A stretch of 64,000 nt of DNA from Pyrinomonas methylaliphatogenes (GTDB lineage: Bacteria; Acidobacteriota; Blastocatellia; Pyrinomonadales; Pyrinomonadaceae), in the NCBI RefSeq assembly GCF_000820845.2, contig NZ_CBXV010000008.1, positions 666,705-730,704 on the forward strand. The letters run 5' to 3'. The first letter of the stretch is position 1. Each line of letters begins with the position of its first letter. The position numbers and the translations under genes were made by a program. Positions 8,951-17,745 of the stretch are shown here, one piece after another. The notes under the pieces are model-generated. The model saw only the letters and a list, made by a program, of their open reading frames with translations. It had not been told where the DNA came from and ran no database searches.

Positions 8951-10354
8951 GTGGCGACAGAACAGTTTGATGTGACGATCATCGGAAGCGGTCCCGGAGG
9001 ATACGTGGCCGCGATTCGCGCGGCGCAGTTAGGTCTGCGCACGGCCATCGTCGAAAAGGACAAACGCTTGGGTGGCACCTGCACGCTGCGCGGCTGCATC
9101 CCGACCAAGCAACTGCTTCAATCGGCATATATCTACGAGAAGATGAAGCATGCCGCCGAGTTCGGCATTCTCGCCTCCAACGTCGGTTACGATTTCAGCC
9201 AAGTTCAAAAGCGCAAAGAGCAGGTCGTCACCAAGAACTCCAAAGGAATAGAGTTCTTGATGAAGAAGAACAAGATCACCGTCTTCAAGGGCACCGGACG
9301 GTTGAACCTTCCCGGTCGCGTCGAGGTCACCGGCGAAGACGGCAAAAAGGAGACCGTTCACACCAAGAACATCGTCATCGCGACGGGTTCGGTCGTCCGG
9401 CCCATACCCGGCTTTGAGACCGATGGCGACCGCGTCATCAACAGCGACCAGATACTCGAATTGAAAGAGGTCCCGAAATCGCTGATCGTGATGGGCGCCG
9501 GAGCCGTCGGCGTCGAATTCGCTTCGATCTTCTCGCGCTTCGGATGCGAAACGACCATCGTCGAGATCATGCCGCGGCTGCTGCCGCTCGAAGACGAAGA
9601 GATCTCGAACGAATTGGCGCGCGCGTTCCGCAAGCGCGGCATCAAGTTACAGCTCGATACCAAGCTCGACGGCGTGGAACGCACCAAGACGGGCGTGATC
9701 GTGACGGGCAAAACATCCAAGGGCGAACCCGTGAAGATCGAGGCGGAGAAGCTCCTCGTCGCCGTCGGTCGTATGCCTTACACGGAAGGGCTTGGATTAG
9801 AAGGGACCAAGATCAAGGTCGAACGCGGGGCGATTCAAGTTGACGAGTATCTGCGCACGGGCGAGCCGAACGTGTATGCCATCGGCGACGTCATCCCGAC
9901 GCCGTGGCTTGCGCATCTCGCTTCCAAAGAGGGGATCCTCGCCGTCGAGCAGATCGCCGGCAAGCAGGTCCAGCCGATCAACCTGCGGCTCGTCCCATCG
10001 TGCACCTACTGCGATCCGGAGGTCGGATCGGTCGGGTTGACGGAGCAAAAGGCGCGCGAACTTGGGTACGATGTCAAGGTTGGCAAGTTCCCGTTCACGG
10101 CTTCAGGCAAGGCGCGCATCCTCGGCGAGGATGAAGGCTTCGTCAAGATCGTCAGCGAATCGAAGTACGATGAGATCCTGGGCGTCCACATCATCGGCCC
10201 GCACGCGACCGAGTTGATCGCCGAAGCGTGCGTGGCGATGCAGCTCGAATCGACGGCGGAAGAGCTGGGCCGCACGATTCACGCGCATCCGACCGTTTCC
10301 GAATCGGTGATGGAGGCTGCCGAAGACGTGCACAAGCTGGCAATCCATTTCTAA
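8951..10354 (+). CDS. lpdA: Dihydrolipoyl dehydrogenase (E3)
   Basis: 467 residues, the normal length for the family. It reoxidises the dihydrolipoyl groups of E2 with NAD+ in the cytoplasmic 2-oxoacid dehydrogenase complex. The FAD-binding GSGPGGYVAAIRAAQLG opens the protein. The redox-active disulfide is Cys44/Cys49 in GGTCTLRGCIPTK; the usual LNV between the cysteines is changed. An NAD-binding GAGAVGVEFASIF follows, and the C-terminal catalytic HAHPTVSE is present. GTG at 8951 is preferred because GAGGG lies about seven bases upstream; GTG at 8945 is in frame but too close to it. It is first in an operon with E1 alpha, E1 beta and E2, so it is probably dedicated to this complex. Confidence 0.93.
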   Translation: MATEQFDVTIIGSGPGGYVAAIRAAQLGLRTAIVEKDKRLGGTCTLRGCIPTKQLLQSAYIYEKMKHAAEFGILASNVGYDFSQVQKRKEQVVTKNSKGIEFLMKKNKITVFKGTGRLNLPGRVEVTGEDGKKETVHTKNIVIATGSVVRPIPGFETDGDRVINSDQILELKEVPKSLIVMGAGAVGVEFASIFSRFGCETTIVEIMPRLLPLEDEEISNELARAFRKRGIKLQLDTKLDGVERTKTGVIVTGKTSKGEPVKIEAEKLLVAVGRMPYTEGLGLEGTKIKVERGAIQVDEYLRTGEPNVYAIGDVIPTPWLAHLASKEGILAVEQIAGKQVQPINLRLVPSCTYCDPEVGSVGLTEQKARELGYDVKVGKFPFTASGKARILGEDEGFVKIVSESKYDEILGVHIIGPHATELIAEACVAMQLESTAEELGRTIHAHPTVSESVMEAAEDVHKLAIHF

Positions 10355-10456
10355 GCTGGACCGGGCCCTGCGATGGCCAGAGGATCTGAACGGGCTCGAA
10401 GCGAAGGCCCTCTCTGGTCCAGCATCATCGGAATCCGGTCCGAAGTCTGAAGAGTC

Positions 10457-11746
10457 ATGACAAACAAACGGGGATCGCGAGGCAAATCGACCAGAGCCAA
10501 CGGAAAGAAGCGCACGTCGAACAGGACTGAAACGGCGCGGACCGCCGAGGTCGTAGACGCTGCGACCGTCGCGCTCGATGAAGCGGGGACTGGCGAAATC
10601 GCGCAGCGCGGCGGAAACGGCGCTTCGGCGACAAGCGTCGCCATGCAAACGACCGCCGGGCGCGATTCCGTTCATTTGGTTGAGATCGTCGAAGGCGTGC
10701 AGGCTCCGGCGATCGACGAAGGTTTGATCTGTTCGCTTGAGACCGGTTTGACGCGCGAGCAGATGCTGGAGCTTTACTACTACCTGAAGCTCACGCGACT
10801 GGTCGAAGAGCGGCTCGTCAACCTCTATCGCCAGAACAAAGTGATCGGCGGCGTCTATCGCTCATTGGGTCAAGAGGCGACCGCCGTCGGCACTTGCTAC
10901 GCGCTCGAGCCGGGCGACTTCATCGCGCCGCTCATCAGGGATCTGGGCGCCGTGCTCACCAAGGGGATTCGCCCGCGTGCGATCTTCGCGCAGTACATGG
11001 CCAAAGCGTGGGGTCCATCCGAAGGGCGCGACCTGAACATCCACTTCGGCGACATGGAGCGCGGCTTCATCGGGCCGATCTCGCACTTGGGTGACATGAT
11101 CCCGGTGATGACAGGCGTGCTCTTGGCCGCGCGCATGCAGCAGAAAAAGATCGTTGCCATCGCATACATCGGCGACGGCGGGATGAGCACCGGAGCTTTC
11201 CACGAAGGGTTGAATTTCGCCGCCGTACAACGCTTGCCGCTCATCGTCGTCGCCGAACATAACTGCTATGCGTATTCCACTCCGACGCACAAACAGACGG
11301 CGGTGAAGAATCTGGCGGACAAGGCGGCAGGCTACGGCATTCCCGGCTACATCGTCGACGGCAACGACATCATCGCTTGTTACGAAACAACGAAGCGCGC
11401 CGTTGACTTCGCCCGCTCCGGCGGCGGCGCCGTGTTGATCGAGGCGAAGACCTACCGGCGCAAAGGTCACGCCGAGCACGACGACCAACGCTACGTGCCG
11501 CGCGAAGAACTGGAGCTGTGGGAGAAGCGCGATCCAGTGGATCGTTACGAGCGACATCTCACCTCGCAAGGGATCGCGACGCGCGAAGAACTCGACCAGA
11601 TCACGGCGCGCATCAAGCAGGAACTCGAAGAGGAGGTCGCGTGGGCTGAAAGCTCGCCGCTGCCGGAACCGGAACGAGCGGCGTATAATGTGTACGATAA
11701 CTCCATCGTGCCGCCAGCTTTTCGGCCAAAGGTTTTGGAGCGATAG
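10457..11746 (+). CDS. 2-oxoacid dehydrogenase E1 component, alpha subunit
   Basis: 429 residues. It is the thiamine-diphosphate subunit that decarboxylates pyruvate or a branched-chain 2-oxoacid and passes the acyl group to E2. The ThDP/Mg motif begins GDGGMSTGAFHEG near residue 239 and ends in AEHNCYAYSTP, where EHN replaces the common NN. YRSLGQEA and the phosphorylation-loop-like region YRRKGHAEHDD are conserved. The first ~85 residues form a basic, low-complexity extension (rich in K, R, T, A) absent from typical family members; it may be a linker for docking to the complex. The start at 10457 follows GAAGAG. The heterotetrameric alpha/beta arrangement excludes the one-chain AceE type. 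Substrate cannot be fixed from sequence; branched-chain or pyruvate are most likely. Confidence 0.9.
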   Translation: MTNKRGSRGKSTRANGKKRTSNRTETARTAEVVDAATVALDEAGTGEIAQRGGNGASATSVAMQTTAGRDSVHLVEIVEGVQAPAIDEGLICSLETGLTREQMLELYYYLKLTRLVEERLVNLYRQNKVIGGVYRSLGQEATAVGTCYALEPGDFIAPLIRDLGAVLTKGIRPRAIFAQYMAKAWGPSEGRDLNIHFGDMERGFIGPISHLGDMIPVMTGVLLAARMQQKKIVAIAYIGDGGMSTGAFHEGLNFAAVQRLPLIVVAEHNCYAYSTPTHKQTAVKNLADKAAGYGIPGYIVDGNDIIACYETTKRAVDFARSGGGAVLIEAKTYRRKGHAEHDDQRYVPREELELWEKRDPVDRYERHLTSQGIATREELDQITARIKQELEEEVAWAESSPLPEPERAAYNVYDNSIVPPAFRPKVLER

Positions 11747-11753
11747 AACGACC

Positions 11754-11957
11754 ATGCGAAAGCTGACCACAGCCCGCTTGAAGTGCGCTTCGCCAATCGC
11801 GCGGCGACGAGGCGCGCGCGCGTGTTGCCGGGGCGAAGCTGAGCCCTCGATGGGCGTCAGCTTGCTCGGAGAGATGAATCTCGTCGTCGAACCGAAAGAG
11901 CGGCGGTTGGTCGTCAACCCGAAGCATCCGTATGTGGCGCAGCACTATTTGAAGTAG
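11754..11957 (+). pseudogene. Remnant of a clan AA aspartic protease-like gene
   Basis: Between the two E1 genes there is no intact gene, but two short stretches in different frames look like the ends of a clan AA (retropepsin-like) protein. One, from about 11765 in frame 2, reads SPLEVRFANRAATRRARVLPG. The other, to 11957 in frame 0, reads LLGEMNLVVEPKERRLVVNP and ends HPYVAQHYLK. The middle with the catalytic D-T-G is gone. I infer a frameshifted, internally deleted copy. Identification is by recalled family pattern only; a short independent peptide gene starting at ATG 11754 is the alternative. Confidence 0.45.
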
Positions 11958-12024
11958 CAACTCCGAGGCGAGCGAGAGGAGCTGAGCGGAAAAATCGGTC
12001 GAAATCGATCTGAAGATTCAAAGC

Positions 12025-13053
12025 ATGGCAACAGCGTTCAAAAAAGAGCAGAAGGCGGAACGTCCGGCGCGCGGCGGCGTGGTTACATTCGTCGAAGCGA
12101 TTCGCCAAGGCATCTGGGAAGAGATGGAACGCGATGAGCGCGTCTTCGTCATCGGCGAAGATGTCGGCGTCTATGGCGGCGCGTTCAAGGTGACGGATGG
12201 GCTGATCGATTACTTCGGCCCCGAGCGCGTGATCGATACGCCGATTTCGGAAGCGGCCATCGTCGGCGCGGCGTGCGGCGCGGCGCTGATGGGCATGCGC
12301 CCCGTGGCTGAATTCCAGTTCATCGACTTCATCTCGTGCGGCTTCGACATGCTGACCAACTTCGCGGCGAAGTGCCGCTACCGTTGGGGCGCGGGCATTC
12401 CGGCGGTCTTTCGCGGGCCGTGCGGCGCGGGCGTGCATGCTGGCCCGTTTCATTCGCAGAACGTCGAGTCCTTCTTCATGAACACGCCGGGGTTGAAGAT
12501 GGTCGAACCATCGAACCCGTATGATGCGAAGGGGCTGATCAAAGCGGCGATCCGCGATCCCGATCCGGTGCTCTTCTTCGAGCATAAGAAGCTCTATCGG
12601 CTGCCGCGATTGCGGCAAGAGATACCCGAGGACGATTACATCGTCGAGATCGGGCGCGCACGGGTCGCGCGCGAAGGACACGATCTTTCGATCATCACCT
12701 TCGGCGCGCAGGTTCTGACGGCGCTTGATGCGGCGGAAGAGTTGGAGCGCGAAGGATTGGACATCGAGGTGATCGATCTGCGAACGCTGCTGCCGCTCGA
12801 CCGAGAGACGATTCTGGCGAGCGTGCGCAAAACGAGTCGCGCTTTGATCCTGCACGAAGCGCCGCGCACGGGCGGCATCGGCGGCGAGATCGCCGGATTG
12901 ATCGCCGAAGAAGCCTTCGAGTGGTTGGACGCGCCGGTTGTGCGTATTGGCGCGACGGATACGCCAGTGCCCTATTCGCCGCCGCTCGAAGAGTACCATC
13001 TGCCGCAGGTGAAGGATGTCGTGGACGCGGCGAGGAGGTTGGCCGCATACTAA
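12025..13053 (+). CDS. 2-oxoacid dehydrogenase E1 component, beta subunit
   Basis: 342 residues, the usual length for PdhB/BkdA2. It pairs with E1 alpha to build the thiamine-diphosphate site. Conserved blocks are VFVIGEDVGVYGGAFKVT, TPISEAAIVGAACGAALMG, the central PVAEFQFIDFI, and the C-terminal transketolase segment with EVIDLRTLLPLD and HEAPRTGGIGGEIAG. The C-terminal TPVPYSPPLEEYHLP recalls branched-chain enzymes, but such blocks are shared with pyruvate enzymes. It lies 278 bp after E1 alpha, a gap filled by the protease remnant, and 174 bp before E2. All four complex genes share the strand, and one terminator ends the group. Confidence 0.92.
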   Translation: MATAFKKEQKAERPARGGVVTFVEAIRQGIWEEMERDERVFVIGEDVGVYGGAFKVTDGLIDYFGPERVIDTPISEAAIVGAACGAALMGMRPVAEFQFIDFISCGFDMLTNFAAKCRYRWGAGIPAVFRGPCGAGVHAGPFHSQNVESFFMNTPGLKMVEPSNPYDAKGLIKAAIRDPDPVLFFEHKKLYRLPRLRQEIPEDDYIVEIGRARVAREGHDLSIITFGAQVLTALDAAEELEREGLDIEVIDLRTLLPLDRETILASVRKTSRALILHEAPRTGGIGGEIAGLIAEEAFEWLDAPVVRIGATDTPVPYSPPLEEYHLPQVKDVVDAARRLAAY

Positions 13054-13227
13054 GCGTCAGGTGCGGACGATGAGGGATCGACGAAATAGATTGAGCGAAA
13101 AACGCCGCGCGTTCGTTGCTTGCGATTTGAAGCGATCCTTCATCGATTCCGAGCGCAGGCTTTTGCGACAAGTTAACTTGCTGGAGCACCTGATGCCCAA
13201 TACCGGAAACCCGTTGGGGAGAAACTT

Positions 13228-14649
13228 ATGAGCACAGAAGTGGTGATGCCGCAGATGGGCGAATCCATCGCGGAAGGGACGATCACGAGATGGTTAAAGA
13301 AAGTCGGCGAGCGCGTCGAACGCGACGAGCCGCTGTTTGAGATCACGACCGATAAAGTCGATGCGGAGATCCCCGCGCCGACTGCCGGAACGCTCGTTGA
13401 AATCCGATTCAAAGAGGGCGATACCGTCCCTGTGGGAACGGTGGTGGCCGTCATCGGTGGCGAAGGCGCGGGCGTTTCCGCGCCGCAGGAGACACAAAAA
13501 CCTGAGGCCGCCGCTGAAGGTGTGACTACGCAATCTGCGCGGACCGAGACCGCGACGGCTCCTGCGCCGCCTGCGCCACAGCCGCAGCCCAATGGTTCTG
13601 CGACGGCTGCGCAGCAACCACCTGCGGTTGAGAGCGGACCGGTCACCAGAGCGAGTCAAACGGTTGAAGAGCTGAGAAGGACGCGCTCGAGCCCGCTCGT
13701 GCGGAAGATCGCCCGCGAGCACGGGATCGATCTCGCGCAGATCGAAGGCACGGGGATGAGCGGGCGCGTCACAAAGAACGATATCCTGAGTTTCATCGAA
13801 TCGGGTGGCGCAGCGGCCCAGAAAGCAGCGCCGGAGCAACAACCGACGCCAACTGCGCCGCAGCCCGAAGCGCCATCAGCGCAACCCGTCGCGCAGGCGC
13901 CGTCGATCATCGAACCCGTTCACGCTCCCGTGGTCCAGCCGGCGGAGGGCGATCGCGTCGAGCAGATGAGCGTCATGCGCAAGAAGATCGCCGAGCACAT
14001 GATCCTTTCGAAACGGATCTCGGCGCACGTCACGACCGTCTATGAAATAGACATGACGCGCGTCGCGCGCTTGCGCGAACAACACAAACAATCGTTCCTC
14101 GAACGGCACGGGACGAAGCTCACCTTCATGCCGTTCATCTTTCAAGCGGTCATCAGCGCTATCCGCCGTTATCCGATCTTCAACGCGCAGGTGAGCGGCG
14201 ATCAGATCATCTATAAACGCGACATCAACCTCGGCATGGCCGTCGCGCTCGATTGGGGATTGATCGTGCCCGTCATCAAACGGGCCGATGAACTGTCGAT
14301 CGCGGGACTGGCTAAAGCGGCCAATGATCTTGCGGAAAGAGCGCGCGCCAAACAGCTCAAACCTGATGAAGTTCAGGGCGGAACTTTCACCATCACCAAT
14401 CCAGGCGTCTTTGGCGGCCTGTTCGGCACGCCGATCATCAATCAGCCGCAAGTGGCCATCCTCGGCGTCGGCGTGATCGAGAAGCGGCCCAAGGTGATGA
14501 CCAACGAGGAAGGCGACGACTACATCGCCATTCGCACGATGTCATATTTCGCCTTGAGCTTCGATCACCGCATCATCGATGGCGCGGATGCGGAACGCTT
14601 CCTCGGTCACATCAAACAGGTGCTCGAAGCTGGTCAGTTCTCGCTTTAA
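13228..14649 (+). CDS. 2-oxoacid dehydrogenase E2 (dihydrolipoamide acyltransferase)
   Basis: 473 residues with the classical E2 layout. A single lipoyl domain (1-80) carries the lipoylated Lys43 in TTDKVDAEIPAP. An Ala/Pro/Gln-rich linker follows, then a peripheral subunit-binding domain (about 150-190, SSPLVRKIAREHGIDLAQIEG), a second linker, and the catalytic CAT domain (about 245-473) with His447 in FDHRIIDG. It moves acyl groups from E1 to CoA and forms the core of the complex. The start follows GGGGAGAAACTT. Single lipoyl domain and the TDKVDAE motif are common in acidobacterial and Deinococcus-type branched-chain or mixed-substrate complexes; substrate stays open. It is the last gene of the operon, 25 bp before a strong terminator. 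Confidence 0.92.
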   Translation: MSTEVVMPQMGESIAEGTITRWLKKVGERVERDEPLFEITTDKVDAEIPAPTAGTLVEIRFKEGDTVPVGTVVAVIGGEGAGVSAPQETQKPEAAAEGVTTQSARTETATAPAPPAPQPQPNGSATAAQQPPAVESGPVTRASQTVEELRRTRSSPLVRKIAREHGIDLAQIEGTGMSGRVTKNDILSFIESGGAAAQKAAPEQQPTPTAPQPEAPSAQPVAQAPSIIEPVHAPVVQPAEGDRVEQMSVMRKKIAEHMILSKRISAHVTTVYEIDMTRVARLREQHKQSFLERHGTKLTFMPFIFQAVISAIRRYPIFNAQVSGDQIIYKRDINLGMAVALDWGLIVPVIKRADELSIAGLAKAANDLAERARAKQLKPDEVQGGTFTITNPGVFGGLFGTPIINQPQVAILGVGVIEKRPKVMTNEEGDDYIAIRTMSYFALSFDHRIIDGADAERFLGHIKQVLEAGQFSL

Positions 14650-14674
14650 GCGAGATTCCGGAAGACTCCGACGT

Positions 14675-14712
14675 AATGGGGGCAAGCGCACCGTTGCCCC
14701 CATTAATTTTTC
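14675..14712 (+). terminator. Rho-independent terminator of the dehydrogenase operon
   Basis: An 11-bp perfect stem (AATGGGGGCAA at 14675-14685 with TTGCCCCCATT at 14694-14704) is followed by AATTTTT. It begins 25 bp after the E2 stop. Confidence 0.9.
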
Positions 14713-14933
14713 CCGCCGCGCAGGCGGGTGTTTCACCTCGCGCAATCGAAGCCTTTCACCTATTGTTGCGATCAGCTAGCGATTGAATGATAAGACGGCG
14801 AACCCCCTTGACGCGCCCTCACCTTGAGCTCAGAATCAGCATCGAACTCAAATGCACCGATGAATTGATGGCGCGAGAGCGTCGTCAACGAGGTTTAAGG
14901 AGCCTCGAAAAATATCGAACGCGGGAGGGGGAA

Positions 14934-15281
14934 ATGAGAAGGATTCTCGGTACGTTGAGTTTGATGCTCATCTTCGCTTTAGCGAGCAGCCTGTTCGCTT
15001 CGGCCCAGACCGGCGCAACAGGGTCGCTTTCCGGAACGGTCACCGATGCACAGGGAGCGGCCGTTTCGGGGGCGACCGTCGTGGTGAAGAACAGCGCGAC
15101 GAACGCTGAGTTCAATGCCACGACTTCAGAGAAAGGCGATTTCAACGTGGCCTCGCTTCCGGCTGGCACTTACACTGTGACCGTCACCGCACCCGGATTC
15201 AAGCAAGCCGTCGTGCGCGACGTGAAGGTGGAGACGGGTCAGTCGGCGAGCGTCAAAGTCGTGTTGGAGAAGGAAGGCTGA
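14934..15281 (+). CDS. Small secreted carboxypeptidase-regulatory-like protein
   Basis: 115 residues from an ATG after GGGAGGGGGA. Residues 1-24 are a clear signal peptide (LMLIFALASSLFASAQ). The remainder is a single CarboxypepD_reg/Cna-B-like beta-sandwich: GSLSGTVTDAQGAAVSGATV, then NVASLPAGTYTVTVTAPGF. The domain closely resembles the N-terminus of the TonB receptor at 58.8 kb, but here the protein stops at the end of the domain. It could be a free-standing periplasmic domain or the stable N-terminal remnant of a lost receptor; I see no barrel sequence downstream. No function can be assigned beyond secretion and a likely protein-binding role. Confidence 0.75.
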   Translation: MRRILGTLSLMLIFALASSLFASAQTGATGSLSGTVTDAQGAAVSGATVVVKNSATNAEFNATTSEKGDFNVASLPAGTYTVTVTAPGFKQAVVRDVKVETGQSASVKVVLEKEG

Positions 15282-15406
15282 AGGCCCTCTTGTGGGAATG
15301 ATCCCAAGAGAGCCCTGGGCGCATCAAAAAGAGCGACTGCTGTTGGCGTTCGGCATCGAACGTCAACGGCGGTCAGTTAAAAGCCAGTGGATGTGACAGA
15401 TCGAGG

Positions 15407-15412
15407 TATAAT
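15407..15412 (+). promoter_or_regulatory. -10 box candidate for the OmpA gene
   Basis: A perfect TATAAT stands 95 bp before the OmpA-family start. No convincing -35 box is at the expected distance, so this rests on the -10 hexamer only. Confidence 0.3.
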
Positions 15413-15507
15413 GAGCCTGAAGGAGAGACTAGGATCCACGGCGATCTCGGCGAGAATGGATCTTGTGATCCCTTGAGGTCGAATTCCAGAAGACGGGAGT
15501 TGAGAAT

Positions 15508-16587
15508 ATGAAGACCAAGTTGACGATCCTGCGAGCGGTTCTCTTCGCCATGACGCTCATCGTCGCTCCAGCGGCGTTAGCGCAGAGCGCACAAGATGCT
15601 GGCACGCAAACGGCCCCTGCTGCAGGAGCTTCCGTGCGTTCCGTCGCCAACGGCCAGAAGATGAAGATCAAAGGCGTGGTCGTGCGCCGCAACGGCGACA
15701 ATTTCGTCGTGCGTGATGCGAACGGCGTAGACACGGTCGTGCGTTTGACGGATCGCACGAGCGTGAAGGAGCGCAAGAGCAATCCGTTCCGTCGCGCCAA
15801 GAACTATGCGATGACTGACATCCTGCCCGGCCTTAACCTTGAGGTTGAAGGGCGCGGCGACACGACCGGGCAGCTCGTGGCTGAGAAGGTGCAATTCTCC
15901 GATGACGAACTGCGCGTGGCGCGCGCGCTCGAAGCGCGGGTGACGCCAGTTGAATCGCGCGTCAGTTCAACCGAGTCGCGCTTGTCGCAGGTCGAGCAGA
16001 ACGCGCAACGCCTCTCTGGCCAGCTCGAAGAGCTGGCGGCGATCTCAAATGCAGCGCGCGGCGGTGCGGTAGCTGCGCAGGCGACGGCCGATGCCGCCGT
16101 CGCCGGAGTGCGTGCGACTAACGAGCGAATCTCCGCGCTCGATGATTACGTCCCACAGCAGGTTCTGACGGTCAACTTCCGCGTCGGGAGCGCGGTGCTT
16201 TCGCCGCAGGCTAAAGCGCAGTTGGACCAACTGGCGCAACAGGCTCAGCAGGCGAAAGGGTATATGATCGAAGTCACCGGCTTTGCCGACGCAACGGGCA
16301 GTCCGGAGTTCAATCGCCGTCTCAGCCAGCGTCGAGCTGATGCGGTCGTGCGCTATCTGGTCGAGATTCACAAGATACCGCTGCGCCGCATCATCACGCC
16401 CTATGGCTTCGGCGAGTCGCAGCCCGTTGCCGATAACACGACGCGCGAGGGGCGAGCGCGCAATCGTCGCGTCGAAGTGAGGCTGCTCGTCAGTCGAGGG
16501 CTGACGCAACCGGCGCCGGAGATGAACGTGCCCCCAGCGCCAACAACGACAACCAGGATGACCGGGAGCAACAATCCGGGCTTGTAA
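15508..16587 (+). CDS. OmpA family outer-membrane/peptidoglycan-binding protein
   Basis: 359 residues. A signal peptide (1-26, ending ALA-QSAQ) leads to a DUF5666-like beta domain (about 48-130: KMKIKGVVVRRNGDNFVVRD). Next comes a helical, heptad-rich segment (about 135-210: VESRVSSTESRLSQVEQNAQ), probably a coiled coil, then the OmpA C-terminal domain (about 225-335) with NFRVGSAVLSPQAK, TGFADATGSPEFNRRLSQRR and RNRRVEV. That domain binds meso-DAP peptidoglycan. The N-terminal part is not an eight-strand OmpA barrel, so the protein is probably periplasmic or peripherally anchored. The start is preceded by GGGAGTTGAG. A hairpin terminator follows 70 bp after the stop. Confidence 0.88.
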   Translation: MKTKLTILRAVLFAMTLIVAPAALAQSAQDAGTQTAPAAGASVRSVANGQKMKIKGVVVRRNGDNFVVRDANGVDTVVRLTDRTSVKERKSNPFRRAKNYAMTDILPGLNLEVEGRGDTTGQLVAEKVQFSDDELRVARALEARVTPVESRVSSTESRLSQVEQNAQRLSGQLEELAAISNAARGGAVAAQATADAAVAGVRATNERISALDDYVPQQVLTVNFRVGSAVLSPQAKAQLDQLAQQAQQAKGYMIEVTGFADATGSPEFNRRLSQRRADAVVRYLVEIHKIPLRRIITPYGFGESQPVADNTTREGRARNRRVEVRLLVSRGLTQPAPEMNVPPAPTTTTRMTGSNNPGL

Positions 16588-16601
16588 GGACGAGCTCAAT
16601 T

Positions 16602-16707
16602 GTGCCAACCTTTTCGCGCGCCGCGCGATGGTGGACTTCTTGGGTTGGCACCCGGTAAGAAGGCGCGCTGAACGTGCAGCTCAGAGCGGGGGCGCGCCTT
16701 TCTTCTT
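16602..16707 (+). terminator. Terminator region after the OmpA gene
   Basis: The second hairpin pairs AAGGCGCGC (16660-16668) with GCGCGCCTT (16692-16700) and runs into TCTTCTT, a weak U-tract. Just before it lies a 9-bp inverted repeat, GTGCCAACC (16602-16610) with GGTTGGCAC (16643-16651), around a long loop. Confidence 0.65.
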
Positions 16708-16722
16708 GGCCTTGATGCGAAG

Positions 16723-17739
16723 ATGATTCGATTCGAACAGAGGGTTACGGATCGTTGGTGTTTCGGGCGGACCTTGTTATGCTCTCTGGTGCTGGTTATC
16801 TCTTTTTGTACGATCTCAATCGCGCAAGGCGGTTCGCCGCCCAACACGCCGCGCCAGACTCAGCAGCGATCGACAAAGAGCGATGAGGATGAGGAGGTCG
16901 TTCGCATCAGCTCCAAACTGGTCGTCGTCCCCGTCTCCGTGACGAACGCGAAAGGCGATCCAGTGCTCGGCTTGACGATGAAAGATTTCATCATCGAGGA
17001 AGAAGGGCGTCGCCAGGAGATAGCGCAGATCGGCGATCCCGATCAAGTGCCTATTGAACTCGCGCTTCTGCTCGATGTTTCGGGAAGCGTCAAAGCGAAA
17101 TTCGATTTCGAGAAGGAGGCCGCCGCTCGTTTTCTACGTGAGGTTCTCAAACAGAACGATCGCGCCACGATCTTCGCTATAGATGAGGAGCCCAGGCGTA
17201 TTCAGGAGCGGACAGCAGCCGAAGAAGCGGCACAAAAAGTTCTATCAATCGAACCGGCCAATAAAGCGACGGCTTTCTACGATACGATCGCGGAGGCGGC
17301 GAGATATCTTGAGCGTTCGACGCCGGCGCGCCATCGCCGCGTCATCGTCGTCATCTCGGACGGCGAGGATAATCATAGCGAAGAGTACAAGAGCGCGGCG
17401 GCAGCGCTCGCTGAAGTGCAGCGCGCCGATGCTGTCTTCTACGCTATCAACCCGAGCGGTCAATCGATCTGGCTCAATAAGATCAGCACGCGCGGTCAGG
17501 AGGGGATGGTACAGATCGCGCAAGCGACGGGCGGAACGACTTTCCTCCCAAACCTGCTCGAAGATCTCGAACCGGCCTTCCGCCAAATAGCCGCCGAGCT
17601 GCGCTCACAATATCTGCTGCAATATTACTCATCGGTCGAAGCGCCCGAAGGGACTTTCCGTCGCATCGCCGTGCGCGTTGCGGCGCGTCCTGATCTGCGC
17701 GTGCGCGCGCGCCAAGGTTACTATGTGACGAGCCATTGA
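16723..17739 (+). CDS. VWFA-related (acidobacterial type) secreted protein
   Basis: 338 residues. An N-terminal hydrophobic stretch (about 15-33, LLCSLVLVISFCTISIA) acts as signal peptide or anchor. It is followed by a beta-rich segment (VVVPVSVTNAKGDPVLGLTMKD) and a von Willebrand A domain. The MIDAS metal site is visible as DVSGSVKAKF, a central threonine in NKATAFYDTI and ISDGEDNHSEEY. This matches the acidobacterial VWFA-related family (TIGR03436), whose function is unknown but which is expanded in this phylum and is presumably for cell-surface protein binding. It lies on the + strand, convergent with the beta-lactamase-like gene, only six bases apart. Confidence 0.88.
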   Translation: MIRFEQRVTDRWCFGRTLLCSLVLVISFCTISIAQGGSPPNTPRQTQQRSTKSDEDEEVVRISSKLVVVPVSVTNAKGDPVLGLTMKDFIIEEEGRRQEIAQIGDPDQVPIELALLLDVSGSVKAKFDFEKEAAARFLREVLKQNDRATIFAIDEEPRRIQERTAAEEAAQKVLSIEPANKATAFYDTIAEAARYLERSTPARHRRVIVVISDGEDNHSEEYKSAAAALAEVQRADAVFYAINPSGQSIWLNKISTRGQEGMVQIAQATGGTTFLPNLLEDLEPAFRQIAAELRSQYLLQYYSSVEAPEGTFRRIAVRVAARPDLRVRARQGYYVTSH

Positions 17740-17745
17740 CGTGCG

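Noticed and set aside
10862-12999. Two long minus-strand frames opposite E1 alpha and E1 beta
   Set aside because: Same antisense mirror effect; they lack ribosome sites and end within the highly conserved dehydrogenase genes.
15285-15315. Hairpin after the small carboxypeptidase-regulatory gene as terminator
   Set aside because: The CTCTTG/CAAGAG stem has a bulge and no T-tract follows.
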